Assembly (NCBI RefSeq): GCF_003201875.1
Contig: NZ_QJKD01000008.1
Coordinates: forward strand, 186,001-250,000
Length of the DNA: 64,000 nt
Direction of reading: 5' to 3'
Source of the DNA: Hungatella effluvii
GTDB taxonomy: Bacteria; Bacillota; Clostridia; Lachnospirales; Lachnospiraceae
The position numbers and the translations under genes are program-made. The notes under the pieces were generated by a model that made no database searches, was not told where the DNA came from, and worked only from the letters and a program-made list of their open reading frames with translations. Positions 52,651 to 60,305 of this stretch are shown here, piece after piece; position 1 is the first letter of the stretch, and each line of letters begins with the position of its first letter.

Positions 52651-52945
52651 TTCGACAACCTCTTATACCCTGTTATAGTTTCGTTTCCTGCTCTCCGCAG
52701 AAGACATTTTCACTTAAAATACATTTTCCTGATCGTTTTGTTCAAATGCACCGCATTTTACGAACATTTTTTTGATAATTAAGGATTCATTTAGAATATT
52801 TTATCGAACGTTGCATCAAATATCTGCGGTGTTTCAGTCCGGCTTTCCCCGCCAAATGCTTATATAGTACATATCATACCATAAATTTCATTATTTGAAC
52901 AGTTCAATAGCCAGGAACTTAAAATTCCTGGCTATAAACAGTAAC
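52651..52945. promoter_or_regulatory. Spacer between deoR and eutH with DeoR-like motifs and a hairpin
   Basis: An AT-rich spacer with no gene. It contains TTTTACGAA (52756-52764) and TCGAACGTTG (about 52804-52813), which match motifs in the kinase/ABC promoter region. ATAGCCAGGAA (52907-52917) pairs exactly with 52925-52935 to form an 11-bp stem with a 7-base loop, placed as a terminator for eutH but without a T-run. No clear promoter for deoR was identified. Confidence 0.5.
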
Positions 52946-54022
52946 CTATGATCTCTTCTTTGTATTCGACGTTATGACTACCAGCGCAATTGCAGCCGCG
53001 CACCCGGCCAGTTTGGAAACCAGCAGCGCAGGCAGCATATCCGGCTCGGTGCTCACGGTAAATCCCAGATGGGCGGCCAGCATGGAGGCTGAGCTCACCA
53101 TATACGCCACATTGACAAGCTTGCCAAACGTGTTCATGTCCTTCATCATGACGAGCGCCGGTATGGGACTCACGATACTGACCAACAGCCCCAGGACACT
53201 GATGCTGTCCAGCCCCATTCTGGCGCCCAGTGCGGTACAGGGCCGTTTCAGCCGGCGCTGAAGAAATTCCGTCACGGGAAGACTGCCCAGAAGCACCACA
53301 CCGATGGATGAAACCACCGCCATGGCCTCCTCGATGGGAGCCATTCCGGGAATCACCACAAATCCTGTCATATATGTAACCGCTGCCAGCACAAGCCCGG
53401 CGGTTATCACGGTACGGATAAGAACAGCGAACACCTCAAAGCCTTTCACCATGCCATCAGGAATACGGAACAGACCGATTCCCAGCAGAAGGGCCAGAAC
53501 CAGAACAGGAAGATTCTGATGCAGAATCTCCCCGATCCCCAGGCCGCACACAGCCCCTCCGGTGATCAGCGCCGCCGGCATGGCAGCCAGCCCCAGCATA
53601 ATTCCCTTTGCAAATACGGGACGGTCGCCCTCTTCGATCAGCCCCATCCCTACCGGAATGGTAAAGACAATCGTGCAGCCAAACACAGAGGCCGCCACGA
53701 TTCCCGCGTACCTTCCGATCAGCGGATTCTCCGCCAGCTCCATGGAAAGCTGATATCCTCCCATATCGATGGCCAGAAGGCTTCCAAACATGGCGGGGTC
53801 CACCCCAAGGAACCGGTAAACCGGAATGATAAGCCTTCCCAGCGTCCCCGATACCAGCGGGGCCAGGCAGATGATCCCCACCATGGACAGCGCAGTCGGC
53901 CCCAGATACTGAAAGCCTTCCTCAAATTTCTTCCCATACCCAAAACGATTCCCCAGGATACGGTCAATTCCCCCAGCCACGGCGCCCAGCGCCATAATGA
54001 TCATAATAATCCGGTTTATCAT
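52946..54022 (-). CDS. eutH: Ethanolamine permease EutH
   Basis: A 358-residue membrane protein with about 10 predicted helices, matching the EutH family across its length (IMALGAVAGGIDRILGNRFGYGKKFEEGF; GPTALSMVGIICLAPL; AIDMGGYQLSMELAENPLIG; GLDSISVLGLLVSI). EutH transports ethanolamine, which is important when the compound is scarce or at low pH. No other eut gene lies in the window (no ammonia-lyase, shell proteins or two-component regulators), which is unusual because eutH is normally inside a eut operon. GGAG precedes the ATG by 8 bases. It is transcribed away from tag and toward deoR. Confidence 0.92.
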   Translation of the reverse strand: MINRIIMIIMALGAVAGGIDRILGNRFGYGKKFEEGFQYLGPTALSMVGIICLAPLVSGTLGRLIIPVYRFLGVDPAMFGSLLAIDMGGYQLSMELAENPLIGRYAGIVAASVFGCTIVFTIPVGMGLIEEGDRPVFAKGIMLGLAAMPAALITGGAVCGLGIGEILHQNLPVLVLALLLGIGLFRIPDGMVKGFEVFAVLIRTVITAGLVLAAVTYMTGFVVIPGMAPIEEAMAVVSSIGVVLLGSLPVTEFLQRRLKRPCTALGARMGLDSISVLGLLVSIVSPIPALVMMKDMNTFGKLVNVAYMVSSASMLAAHLGFTVSTEPDMLPALLVSKLAGCAAAIALVVITSNTKKRS

Positions 54023-54452
54023 ATCTCTGTCTCCAAAATCAAATTTAATCTCTCACCGGACACTGTCGGCTGTGTCTCATTGTATCACAAACTCGAAACT
54101 CGTGGAAGACCTCATCAGTTTTAAACGTGTATGAATTTACCAGACTGCGGTACCCCAGACGGGGAGAGAACAGTAAACTTTTTGACAGCCGGGAGGCGAT
54201 TTATCTATGGATATCTATTGATGTGAATACAAAGTTCTACTATAATGGAAGGGAGAATATTGATGAACCGTCATACACTGCAGCGGCCTCCCCAGAAAGC
54301 TGATTGTCTATCTAAAGAAAGATAACTTCTGGCTCAGCCGCCTGGGAAACGTATAAGGAGGTAAATACAAGGTGTGACGCACTCAGGGAATTATTTGCAG
54401 AAGAACTGGATTTCAAAAGAATCCCAATACCAACACAGAAAGAGGATAACCA
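54023..54452. other. 430-base spacer between eutH and tag: promoter and decayed reading frames
   Basis: Holds a near-consensus plus-strand promoter (54218-54246) and no intact gene of recognisable family. Two frames look like remnants: one ending KLIVYLKKDNFWLSRLGNV-stop at about 54360, and one containing YKEVNTRCDALRELF and LDFKRIPIP (about 54330-54460) that has no usable start codon. They may be decayed coding DNA upstream of tag, or chance. An AAGGAGG at 54354-54360 has no start codon at a suitable distance. Confidence 0.4.
54218..54246 (+). promoter_or_regulatory. Promoter upstream of tag
   Basis: TTGATG (54218-54223) and a perfect TATAAT (54241-54246) separated by 17 bases. It lies about 200 bases upstream of tag, which it could transcribe with a long leader. 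Confidence 0.6.
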
Positions 54453-55025
54453 ATGTCAGACAAACTCACACGGTGTGACTGGGCCGCCCACGATATACTG
54501 AACCAGGAGTATCACGATAACGAATGGGGGAAACCCGTTCACGATGACAGAACACTATTTAAAATGCTGATTCTGGAGGGTATGCAGGCAGGTTTAAGCT
54601 GGATTACCATCCTGAAGAAGCGGGATGCCTTTATAAAGGCCTTCGATGATTTCGATCCGGCCATCATCAGTACATACGGCGACGAGAAGATCGAAGAGCT
54701 GATGCAGAACGCCGGAATCATCCGAAACCGTTTAAAGATCAACGCAGCCATCTTAAACGCCAGGGCTTACTTCGTGTTGTGTGAAAAATACGGTTCCCTG
54801 GACCAGTTCTTATGGTCCTATGTGGATAACAAGCCCATCAAAAATGCCTGGGAAACCATGTCTGACGTTCCTGCCAGCACTCCGTTAGCAGAAAAAATCA
54901 GTAAGGATTTAAAGAACCTGGGATTTAAATTTGTAGGCCCTACCATTATTTATGCCTACATGCAGTCGGTCGGGCTGGTCAACGATCATATGACCTCCTG
55001 CTTCTGCTATAATTGCGAAGAGTAG
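54453..55025 (+). CDS. tag: DNA-3-methyladenine glycosylase I
   Basis: A 190-residue base-excision repair enzyme that removes 3-methyladenine from alkylated DNA. The zinc ligands of E. coli Tag (C4, H17, H175, C179) correspond to C8, H21, H179 and C183 here with the same spacings. RCDWA at the N-terminus, YHDNEWGKPVHDD, EGMQAGLSWITILKKR and LVNDHMTSC are family motifs. GAGG precedes the ATG. It stands alone between eutH (divergent) and the nucleoside operon (convergent). Confidence 0.97.
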   Translation: MSDKLTRCDWAAHDILNQEYHDNEWGKPVHDDRTLFKMLILEGMQAGLSWITILKKRDAFIKAFDDFDPAIISTYGDEKIEELMQNAGIIRNRLKINAAILNARAYFVLCEKYGSLDQFLWSYVDNKPIKNAWETMSDVPASTPLAEKISKDLKNLGFKFVGPTIIYAYMQSVGLVNDHMTSCFCYNCEE

Positions 55026-55418
55026 AGAGAAATGGTTAGAGCATGTTTGAAAATTGTTTTCCGACATCTGTGTATCCAACTTTATGAGAGATTTTGCCCC
55101 ACTAAAGGAGGCACAGCGGGCTACGCGGGCTGTATCGGTCCAAATCTGCCATGAAAAGGGACGTGCAGTATGACCAGAGGAACATGGCTTCCGGATGCAT
55201 GTGTGATGCAAGGCGCTGCTGCAATTATCTGGTGCTCGGACGCCAGAGAGTCAAAGGCCGTATCAAAGTCATTCTCGTTGGAGAAACTTTGGGATTTTAA
55301 AAAGAAGCGCTTTTCCGATCCAACCATGACCGGAAAAGCGCTTCTTCTATTCTTTGTTACTCTTTATTATTCGTTATTTTTCTTTTTTACCAGCTTTTAA
55401 TTACCGCTCTTTCCATCT
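55026..55418. other. Spacer between convergent tag and cdd with a terminator
   Basis: No gene of recognisable family was found. A plus-strand open frame of 76 codons (55170-55400) has a low-complexity Phe/Leu-rich end that runs through the terminator hairpin, so I do not call it. The only supported element is the stem-loop at 55303-55347. Confidence 0.45.
55303..55347. terminator. Bidirectional terminator between tag and cdd
   Basis: GAAGCGCTTTTCCG and its complement CGGAAAAGCGCTTC form a 14-bp stem around a 13-base loop (ATCCAACCATGAC), with A-rich sequence before and TTCTATTCTTT after. It can end both the plus-strand tag transcript and the minus-strand nucleoside operon. Confidence 0.85.
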
Positions 55419-55868
55419 CTACAGCAAATTCTTTGGTCCGAACCCGATCGGCAGCAATTCCTTCAGCGTAAAGATTTCATACTCCTCCCTGCTGGAAGGC
55501 AGAATAATCTGAAATGTCTCCGGGTCGCAGAATTCCATCATCACCTGGCGGCAGACGCCGCAGGGAGCCGTCAATCCTTCCGGGACACCCTCCTTCCCGC
55601 CGACGATACAGATCGCAGTAAACTCTCTCACCCCTTCGCTGACCGCCTTGAAGAACGCCGTCCGCTCCGCACAGTTGCTGGGGGTATACGCCGCGTTTTC
55701 AATATTGCAGCCCTGATAGATTATTCCGTCAGCCGTGAGCAGCGCTGCTCCGACTTTAAATCCGGAATAAGGGGCGTAGGCCTTCGCCATGGCCGAAAAT
55801 GCCTGGGATATCATCTCCTCAGCGGGAAGCTTTGCCCTAAGCACAGCCATTTCCTCCGTAAAATCCAT
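55419..55868 (-). CDS. cdd: Cytidine deaminase
   Basis: A 149-residue zinc enzyme that deaminates cytidine and deoxycytidine to uridine and deoxyuridine. Zinc and catalytic residues: C66 and E68 in NCAERTAFF, C103 and C106 in APCGVCRQ. Substrate loop SGFKVGAALL and NIENAAY are also present. AAGGAGG 5 bases before 55868 fixes the start; an ATG at 55901 adds 11 residues. It is the last gene of the nucleoside operon, following deoC, and its product feeds the uridine phosphorylase upstream. Confidence 0.95.
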   Translation of the reverse strand: MDFTEEMAVLRAKLPAEEMISQAFSAMAKAYAPYSGFKVGAALLTADGIIYQGCNIENAAYTPSNCAERTAFFKAVSEGVREFTAICIVGGKEGVPEGLTAPCGVCRQVMMEFCDPETFQIILPSSREEYEIFTLKELLPIGFGPKNLL

Positions 55869-55921
55869 AACGGCCTCCTTTCCTTTACCAAACAATTGCA
55901 TAAATACCGCAGTAACAGTGC

Positions 55922-56590
55922 TTAATATCCGCCGTCACTCTTCTCCTGCTTTACCAGCTTGATCATCCGGCTGGTTCCCAGGCGCTCCGCGCCCAGCTCC
56001 AGGAACTTTTCCGCATCTGAGAGCGACGAGATGCCGCCTGCGGCTTTGATCTTTACCTCTTTTCCCACATGCGCCTTGAAAAGAGCCACATCGTCAAAGG
56101 TTGCTCCCGCTTTGGAAAATCCGGTGGATGTCTTGATAAAGTCCGCGCCGGAACTGGTTACGACCTCGCACATACGGATTTTCTCCTCATCGGTGAGAAG
56201 GCAGGTCTCGATGATGACTTTTAATATCTTATCTTTGCAGCATTCCTTTAACGTGCGGATTTCCTCCTCCACACGGTCGTATCTGCCGTCCTTCACCCAG
56301 CCGATGTTGATGACCATGTCAATCTCATCGGCACCGTTTGCAATCGCGTCCTTTGTCTCATACGCTTTTACCGCGGTCGTGGAATAACCGTTCGGAAAAC
56401 CGATCACCGTGCAGACCGCCATGCGGTCCTTCATATATTCCTTCGCCGCCTTCACATAGGAAGGGGGAATGCAGACCGACGCCGTCCCAAATTCCATGGC
56501 CTCGTCACAGATCTTCCTGATTTCTTCCCAGGTCGCCGTCTGGGTCAGCAGCGTATGATCCACATACTTCAACGTTTCTTTTCCGTCCAT
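55922..56590 (-). CDS. deoC: Deoxyribose-phosphate aldolase
   Basis: A 222-residue class I aldolase that splits 2-deoxyribose 5-phosphate into acetaldehyde and glyceraldehyde 3-phosphate. The Schiff-base lysine is K153 in DFIKTSTGF; D91 (EIDMVINIGW) and a second lysine in VKIKAAGGI complete the site. AGGAGG lies 5 bases before the ATG. It follows deoD by 19 bases and uses the sugar phosphate released by the phosphorylases. No phosphopentomutase (deoB), which links them, is in the window. Confidence 0.97.
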   Translation of the reverse strand: MDGKETLKYVDHTLLTQTATWEEIRKICDEAMEFGTASVCIPPSYVKAAKEYMKDRMAVCTVIGFPNGYSTTAVKAYETKDAIANGADEIDMVINIGWVKDGRYDRVEEEIRTLKECCKDKILKVIIETCLLTDEEKIRMCEVVTSSGADFIKTSTGFSKAGATFDDVALFKAHVGKEVKIKAAGGISSLSDAEKFLELGAERLGTSRMIKLVKQEKSDGGY

Positions 56591-56609
56591 AATTTCCTCC
56601 TGTGCCTCC

Positions 56610-57317
56610 TTACAGTTCCAGAGCGATCTCCATCATCTTTCCAAATCCCAGCTGGCGCTCCTCGGCGCTTAATTTCTCCTCGCCGTAGATCAGATCCGAG
56701 ATTGTCAGCATACAAAGCGCTTTCTTTCCCGCAGCCGCGGCGTTCATATACAGCGCGGCCGCTTCCATCTCCACGGCCAGCACGCCCATACTGCGCCACT
56801 TGTCATTTACGGTAGTGTCCGCGTTATAGAAAATGTCGGAAGAAAGGATATTGCCTACCACCACATGGGTCCCCTGTGCGTTCGCCGTATCCACCGCTTT
56901 CGCCAGCAGACCGTAGTCAGCAATAGGGGCAAATGTCCCGGGGAGGCCGTACTGATAAGCATAGTTGGAATCCGTGCAGGCTCCCATGCCGATTACCACG
57001 TCCATAAGCTTTACCCCGTCCTGTAAGGCTCCTGCGGAACCGATGCGGATAATCTGCTCCACGCCATAGAAATGGAACAGCTCATACGTGTATATGCCCA
57101 CAGAGGGCATTCCCATTCCGCCGCCCATGACGGAAATCTCTCTTCCCTTATACGTTCCGGTATAACCGAACATGTTGCGCACTGATGTCACTAACACCGG
57201 ATTTTCCAGATACGTCTCCGCAATATATTTTGCACGCAGCGGGTCGCCCGGCATCAGTACTGTCTTCGCTATCTCTCCCTGTTTCGCCCCGTTGTGGGCT
57301 GTTGGTGTCATACTCAT
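56610..57317 (-). CDS. deoD: Purine nucleoside phosphorylase, DeoD type
   Basis: A 235-residue hexameric-type purine nucleoside phosphorylase. It uses phosphate to split (deoxy)inosine, guanosine and adenosine into base and pentose 1-phosphate. Family motifs: VLMPGDPLRAKYIAETYLE (phosphate site), GGGMGMPSVGIYTYELF, RIGSAGALQ, VEMEAAALYMNA (the glutamates bind ribose), and TISDLIYGE near the C-terminus with the catalytic aspartate. AAGGAG precedes the ATG. It lies between udp and deoC. Confidence 0.96.
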   Translation of the reverse strand: MSMTPTAHNGAKQGEIAKTVLMPGDPLRAKYIAETYLENPVLVTSVRNMFGYTGTYKGREISVMGGGMGMPSVGIYTYELFHFYGVEQIIRIGSAGALQDGVKLMDVVIGMGACTDSNYAYQYGLPGTFAPIADYGLLAKAVDTANAQGTHVVVGNILSSDIFYNADTTVNDKWRSMGVLAVEMEAAALYMNAAAAGKKALCMLTISDLIYGEEKLSAEERQLGFGKMMEIALEL

Positions 57318-57332
57318 TTGCCTGTCTCCTTC

Positions 57333-58115
57333 TCAATTTTTGCTGTTTTCTTCCTGAATCATCAGCCGGATGGCCTCGACAGCTGTCCGGATGGCCGCAT
57401 CCGTGTCATGGACAATCGGGTTCTCAAGCCCTTCCTTCGCCCTCTCCTGGTTAGCCATAACGAGAAATACCGATCCCGCCCTCACCTTCAGCGCGCTGGC
57501 CACGATAAACAGCGCCGCCGATTCCATCTCGGAAGCCTTACAGCCCAGACGCAGCCAGGCGTTCCACTTATTCATCAACTCATACGATACCGGCTTCGTC
57601 TCCGGTGAATGCTGGCCATAGAAAGAATCCTTGCACTGGACAACGCCGACGTGATACGGTTTTTCCAGCTTCTTCGCCGCCGCTGCCAGGGCGTTCGTCA
57701 CATCAAAATCGGGAACCGCCGGAAATTCGATAGGAGCATATTCGCGGCTGGTGCCCTCCATACGGATAGCTCCGTTGGCAATCACCAGGTCCCCGCTCTT
57801 AACATTGATATCCATCCCGCCGCAGGTGCCGATACGGATAAAGGTATCCGCCCCCGACATCACCAGCTCTTCCATAGCGATCGAAGCCGACGGTCCGCCG
57901 ATTCCAGTGGAGGTAACGCTGACAGGCGTTCCGTCAAGCGTTCCGGTATACGTCACATACTCCCGGTTGTCCGCGATCAGCTTCGGATCGTCAAAATATT
58001 TCGCAATAAGCGCGCACCGCTTCGGGTCGCCCGGCATGATGACGTACCGGCCCACATCGCCCCTTCCCACCTGGATATGATACTGTTTCCCTTCGTTTTC
58101 CGAATAGTTTGTCAT
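57333..58115 (-). CDS. udp: Uridine phosphorylase family nucleoside phosphorylase
   Basis: A 260-residue nucleoside phosphorylase of the uridine phosphorylase group: YVIMPGDPKRCALIAKYFDD (phosphate site), TSTGIGGPSASIAMEEL, RIGTCGGM, and SEMESAALFIVASALKVRAG, where the Met-Glu pair contacts ribose. It converts uridine (and possibly deoxyuridine) with phosphate to uracil and pentose 1-phosphate. GGGAGG lies 7 bases before the ATG. It follows the Crp/Fnr gene by 26 bases and precedes deoD by 15. The cytidine deaminase at the operon's end would supply its substrate from cytidine. Confidence 0.92.
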   Translation of the reverse strand: MTNYSENEGKQYHIQVGRGDVGRYVIMPGDPKRCALIAKYFDDPKLIADNREYVTYTGTLDGTPVSVTSTGIGGPSASIAMEELVMSGADTFIRIGTCGGMDINVKSGDLVIANGAIRMEGTSREYAPIEFPAVPDFDVTNALAAAAKKLEKPYHVGVVQCKDSFYGQHSPETKPVSYELMNKWNAWLRLGCKASEMESAALFIVASALKVRAGSVFLVMANQERAKEGLENPIVHDTDAAIRTAVEAIRLMIQEENSKN

Positions 58116-58141
58116 AAATGACCTCCCTTTCTCTCAATCCG

Positions 58142-58861
58142 TTATATGTCATTCTCATCTATCTTATCCGCCATAGCCGATTTAATTCTCTGGTACTGTT
58201 CTTCACTGATTAAGATTCCCCTTCCCTCCCGGGAAATATATCCCTCTTCCTCCATCTGGCTTACGCACCGATTTACCGTCTTCACACACAGCCCCGTACT
58301 GTTGGACAAATCCTTTCTCGTCAAATGAATCCGGCAGACCCCCCGTCTGGCTGAATCCCGGTATATCTGCATAAACAGAAGAAAAAGCCGGTCGATTCCC
58401 TGAAGGAAGAGAAAGAGACGCTCCTTCCTCACCTGCTCCACGAGATAAACGCTCATAGCCTTCACCTGTTCCAGCACCGCGTGGATATCCGTCAGCATCC
58501 AGCGGCTGAACTGGTCCTTGGACACGCAGAGGAACCGGCAGTCGGTCTCCGTCATCAAGGTCGTCTTATACAAATCATACCCCATGAGAAATTCCATAGC
58601 CCCGAACACCTCAATGGGATAAAATCGGGTGTAATCGTACGCCACCTCCTGAATGCGGTAGTCCGTCGCCTTCACAATTCCCTCTACCAGAATGTATACA
58701 GTGTCCACATGCGCGTTTTCATGGATGAACGTGGTTCCCTTCTTCAGACGCACGATCTGAAATGCTTCCAACAGCCACTTGGGCGCGTTTGCCAGATAAT
58801 TATTCAGATACTCGCGTTCTTCGCTGCGCAGCTCGTTGATCAAAGATACAACATCATTCAT
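58142..58861 (-). CDS. Crp/Fnr family transcriptional regulator
   Basis: A 239-residue regulator: an N-terminal cyclic-nucleotide-binding-type beta-barrel (about 25-145; KKGTTFIHENAHVDTVYILVEGIVKA) and a C-terminal Crp winged helix (about 165-225; LTRKDLSNSTGLCVKTVNRCVSQMEEEGYI). Cysteines of the Fnr iron-sulfur type are absent from the N-terminus, and the cAMP-contact motif is not obvious, so the signal is unknown. It is encoded at the head of the nucleoside phosphorylase genes and after the nucleoside ABC genes, so it probably controls the salvage operon. AAGGAGG precedes the ATG. Confidence 0.9.
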   Translation of the reverse strand: MNDVVSLINELRSEEREYLNNYLANAPKWLLEAFQIVRLKKGTTFIHENAHVDTVYILVEGIVKATDYRIQEVAYDYTRFYPIEVFGAMEFLMGYDLYKTTLMTETDCRFLCVSKDQFSRWMLTDIHAVLEQVKAMSVYLVEQVRKERLFLFLQGIDRLFLLFMQIYRDSARRGVCRIHLTRKDLSNSTGLCVKTVNRCVSQMEEEGYISREGRGILISEEQYQRIKSAMADKIDENDI

Positions 58862-58980
58862 GGTCTACCTCCTTCATCCGTACTTGCCATCCTCTTCTTC
58901 TAGTTTGCATCATTTCACAAAAAAAGTCTACTGTTCCTCATAAATTTTTTTAATATTTTCCCTCTATGACTTACCATCCC

Positions 58981-59371
58981 CAGCCTGACGCCAGTCCAAT
59001 CCGCCAGTCTGCTCCGCCTGGAACGGGAAGGGGACTTTTCCGTACCCTGGCCGGAAAAAGGCGGAAACCGGCGGGCTGAAGACGGCGATTTTTTCCGGAG
59101 TGTGGCGGGACTTAGGGCGGGCAGGGGGCAAACGGGGGGCAGATTTTCGTTTACAGGACGAAAATCTGAGGGCACTGAGAGCGAACTCATCAAGAGTTCG
59201 GTCGAATTGCCCGGTACCCCCGTTTGGCCCCTGTCGGCCCTTAGTCCCGTCCACTCAGGAAACATGAGCCGTCTTCTGCCCGCCGGCTTCCGGCTTTTTC
59301 CTCACACCGCCGTCAAAGTCCCATTCCCGTTCCAGGCGGAGCAGACTGGCGGATTGGACTGGCGGCAGGCG
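58981..59371. repeat. Large imperfect palindrome (~390 bp) between nupQ and the Crp gene
   Basis: A 40-base stretch at 58990-59029 is the exact reverse complement of 59324-59363. The match continues inward with mismatches for most of each ~170-base arm (for example CGGGACTAAG-type and GGGGGCAAACGGGG-type blocks pair across the centre). The centre carries two small hairpins: CAGATTTTCGT/ACGAAAATCTG around 59151-59168 and GAACTC/GAGTTC around 59184-59198. The element is GC-rich, encodes no recognisable protein, and would form one giant stem with side hairpins in RNA or single-stranded DNA. It sits in the only large gap of the nucleoside region (58862-59384). Confidence 0.85.
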
Positions 59372-59384
59372 TCCCCTTCTATAT

Positions 59385-60305
59385 TTATCTGGCGCCCTTC
59401 TCGTACGGCTGACCACTGGCCTTCGGTGCAGAGGACTTACCAACAAAGAGAATTAGAATCACAATCGTAATAAAATACGGCAGCATAGCGAGAATCTGTG
59501 ACGGGACTGCGAAGTTCCCGCCTCCCAGCGTTACCGTCAGCGCCTGGGCCGCGCCGAACAGAAGACATGCGCCATACGCCCCGTGTGGCGTCCACTTACC
59601 GAAAATAACGGCCGCCAGCGCGATAAATCCCTGGCCGCTGATAGCGGTCGGCGTAAACTGCGGAATAATGGCCAGAGTCATGGCGGCTCCGCCAAATCCC
59701 GCTAACAATCCGGAAACCAGAACACAGATGTAGCGGATCACATACACATTGATACCCATGGTATCGGCAGCAGCCGGATGTTCCCCCACGGCCCGGATGT
59801 GAAGACCCCATTTTGTCTTATACAGAAAGAACCAGATGAACACAGCCAGCAAAAGCGCGAGAACAACGGTCACATCCACATTTAAATTCTGAAGAGCCCC
59901 CTGTACTTTCAGTCCTCCGAACAGCTTGGGAATCTTGTTTGGTACCGGCTGCGACATGGTCGCACCGTCGAATAACAGCCGGCAGACGAAGAGCGCCACA
60001 CCCGGTCCGATTAAGTTAATGGCAATTCCGGAGATCGTCTGGTCCGCTTTGCAGGTAATGGCGGCAAACGCATGGAGAAGCGCAATCAGTCCGCCTGCCA
60101 GCCCCGCGGCGATAAATCCGGCCCAGGCGCTTCCCGAGTAATATCCCACCGTAGCTCCCGTGACCGCTCCGATTGTCATCATTCCCTCAATCCCCAGGTT
60201 TGTCACTCCGGACCTCTCTGACACGACTCCGCCCAGTGCGGCGAAAACCAGAGGAGTTGAATACATCAGTGTAATGCCGATAAACAATGTCAGACTGTTA
60301 ATCAT
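59385..60305 (-). CDS. nupQ: Nucleoside ABC transporter permease, NupQ/BmpC type
   Basis: A 306-residue membrane permease with 8-9 predicted helices of the branched-chain-amino-acid/ribose permease fold. It begins like NupQ proteins (GITLMYSTPLVFAALGGVVSERSGVTNLGIEGMM) and has GWGLHIRAVGEHPAAADTMGINVY-like core blocks. With the NupP protein it forms the channel of a BMP-type nucleoside importer. Its ATG overlaps the nupP stop by 8 bases and follows GGGAGG. The downstream end runs into the large palindrome. Confidence 0.93.
   Translation of the reverse strand: MINSLTLFIGITLMYSTPLVFAALGGVVSERSGVTNLGIEGMMTIGAVTGATVGYYSGSAWAGFIAAGLAGGLIALLHAFAAITCKADQTISGIAINLIGPGVALFVCRLLFDGATMSQPVPNKIPKLFGGLKVQGALQNLNVDVTVVLALLLAVFIWFFLYKTKWGLHIRAVGEHPAAADTMGINVYVIRYICVLVSGLLAGFGGAAMTLAIIPQFTPTAISGQGFIALAAVIFGKWTPHGAYGACLLFGAAQALTVTLGGGNFAVPSQILAMLPYFITIVILILFVGKSSAPKASGQPYEKGAR

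Noticed and set aside
54263..54325. A 20-codon frame starting MNRHTLQRPP after GGAAGGGAG
   Set aside because: The nearby promoter would start transcription inside or just after the ribosome site, the peptide has no recognisable feature, and its frame ends at once. I do not call it.
55170..55400. A 76-codon plus-strand frame between tag and cdd
   Set aside because: It runs through the terminator hairpin and ends in a Phe/Leu-rich low-complexity stretch; there is no convincing ribosome site or homology.
58964..59470. Open frames on both strands sharing the residues FPFQAEQTGGLDWRQA
   Set aside because: They are the two arms of the palindrome read in opposite directions. Neither has a ribosome site or resembles a known protein, so they are not genes.
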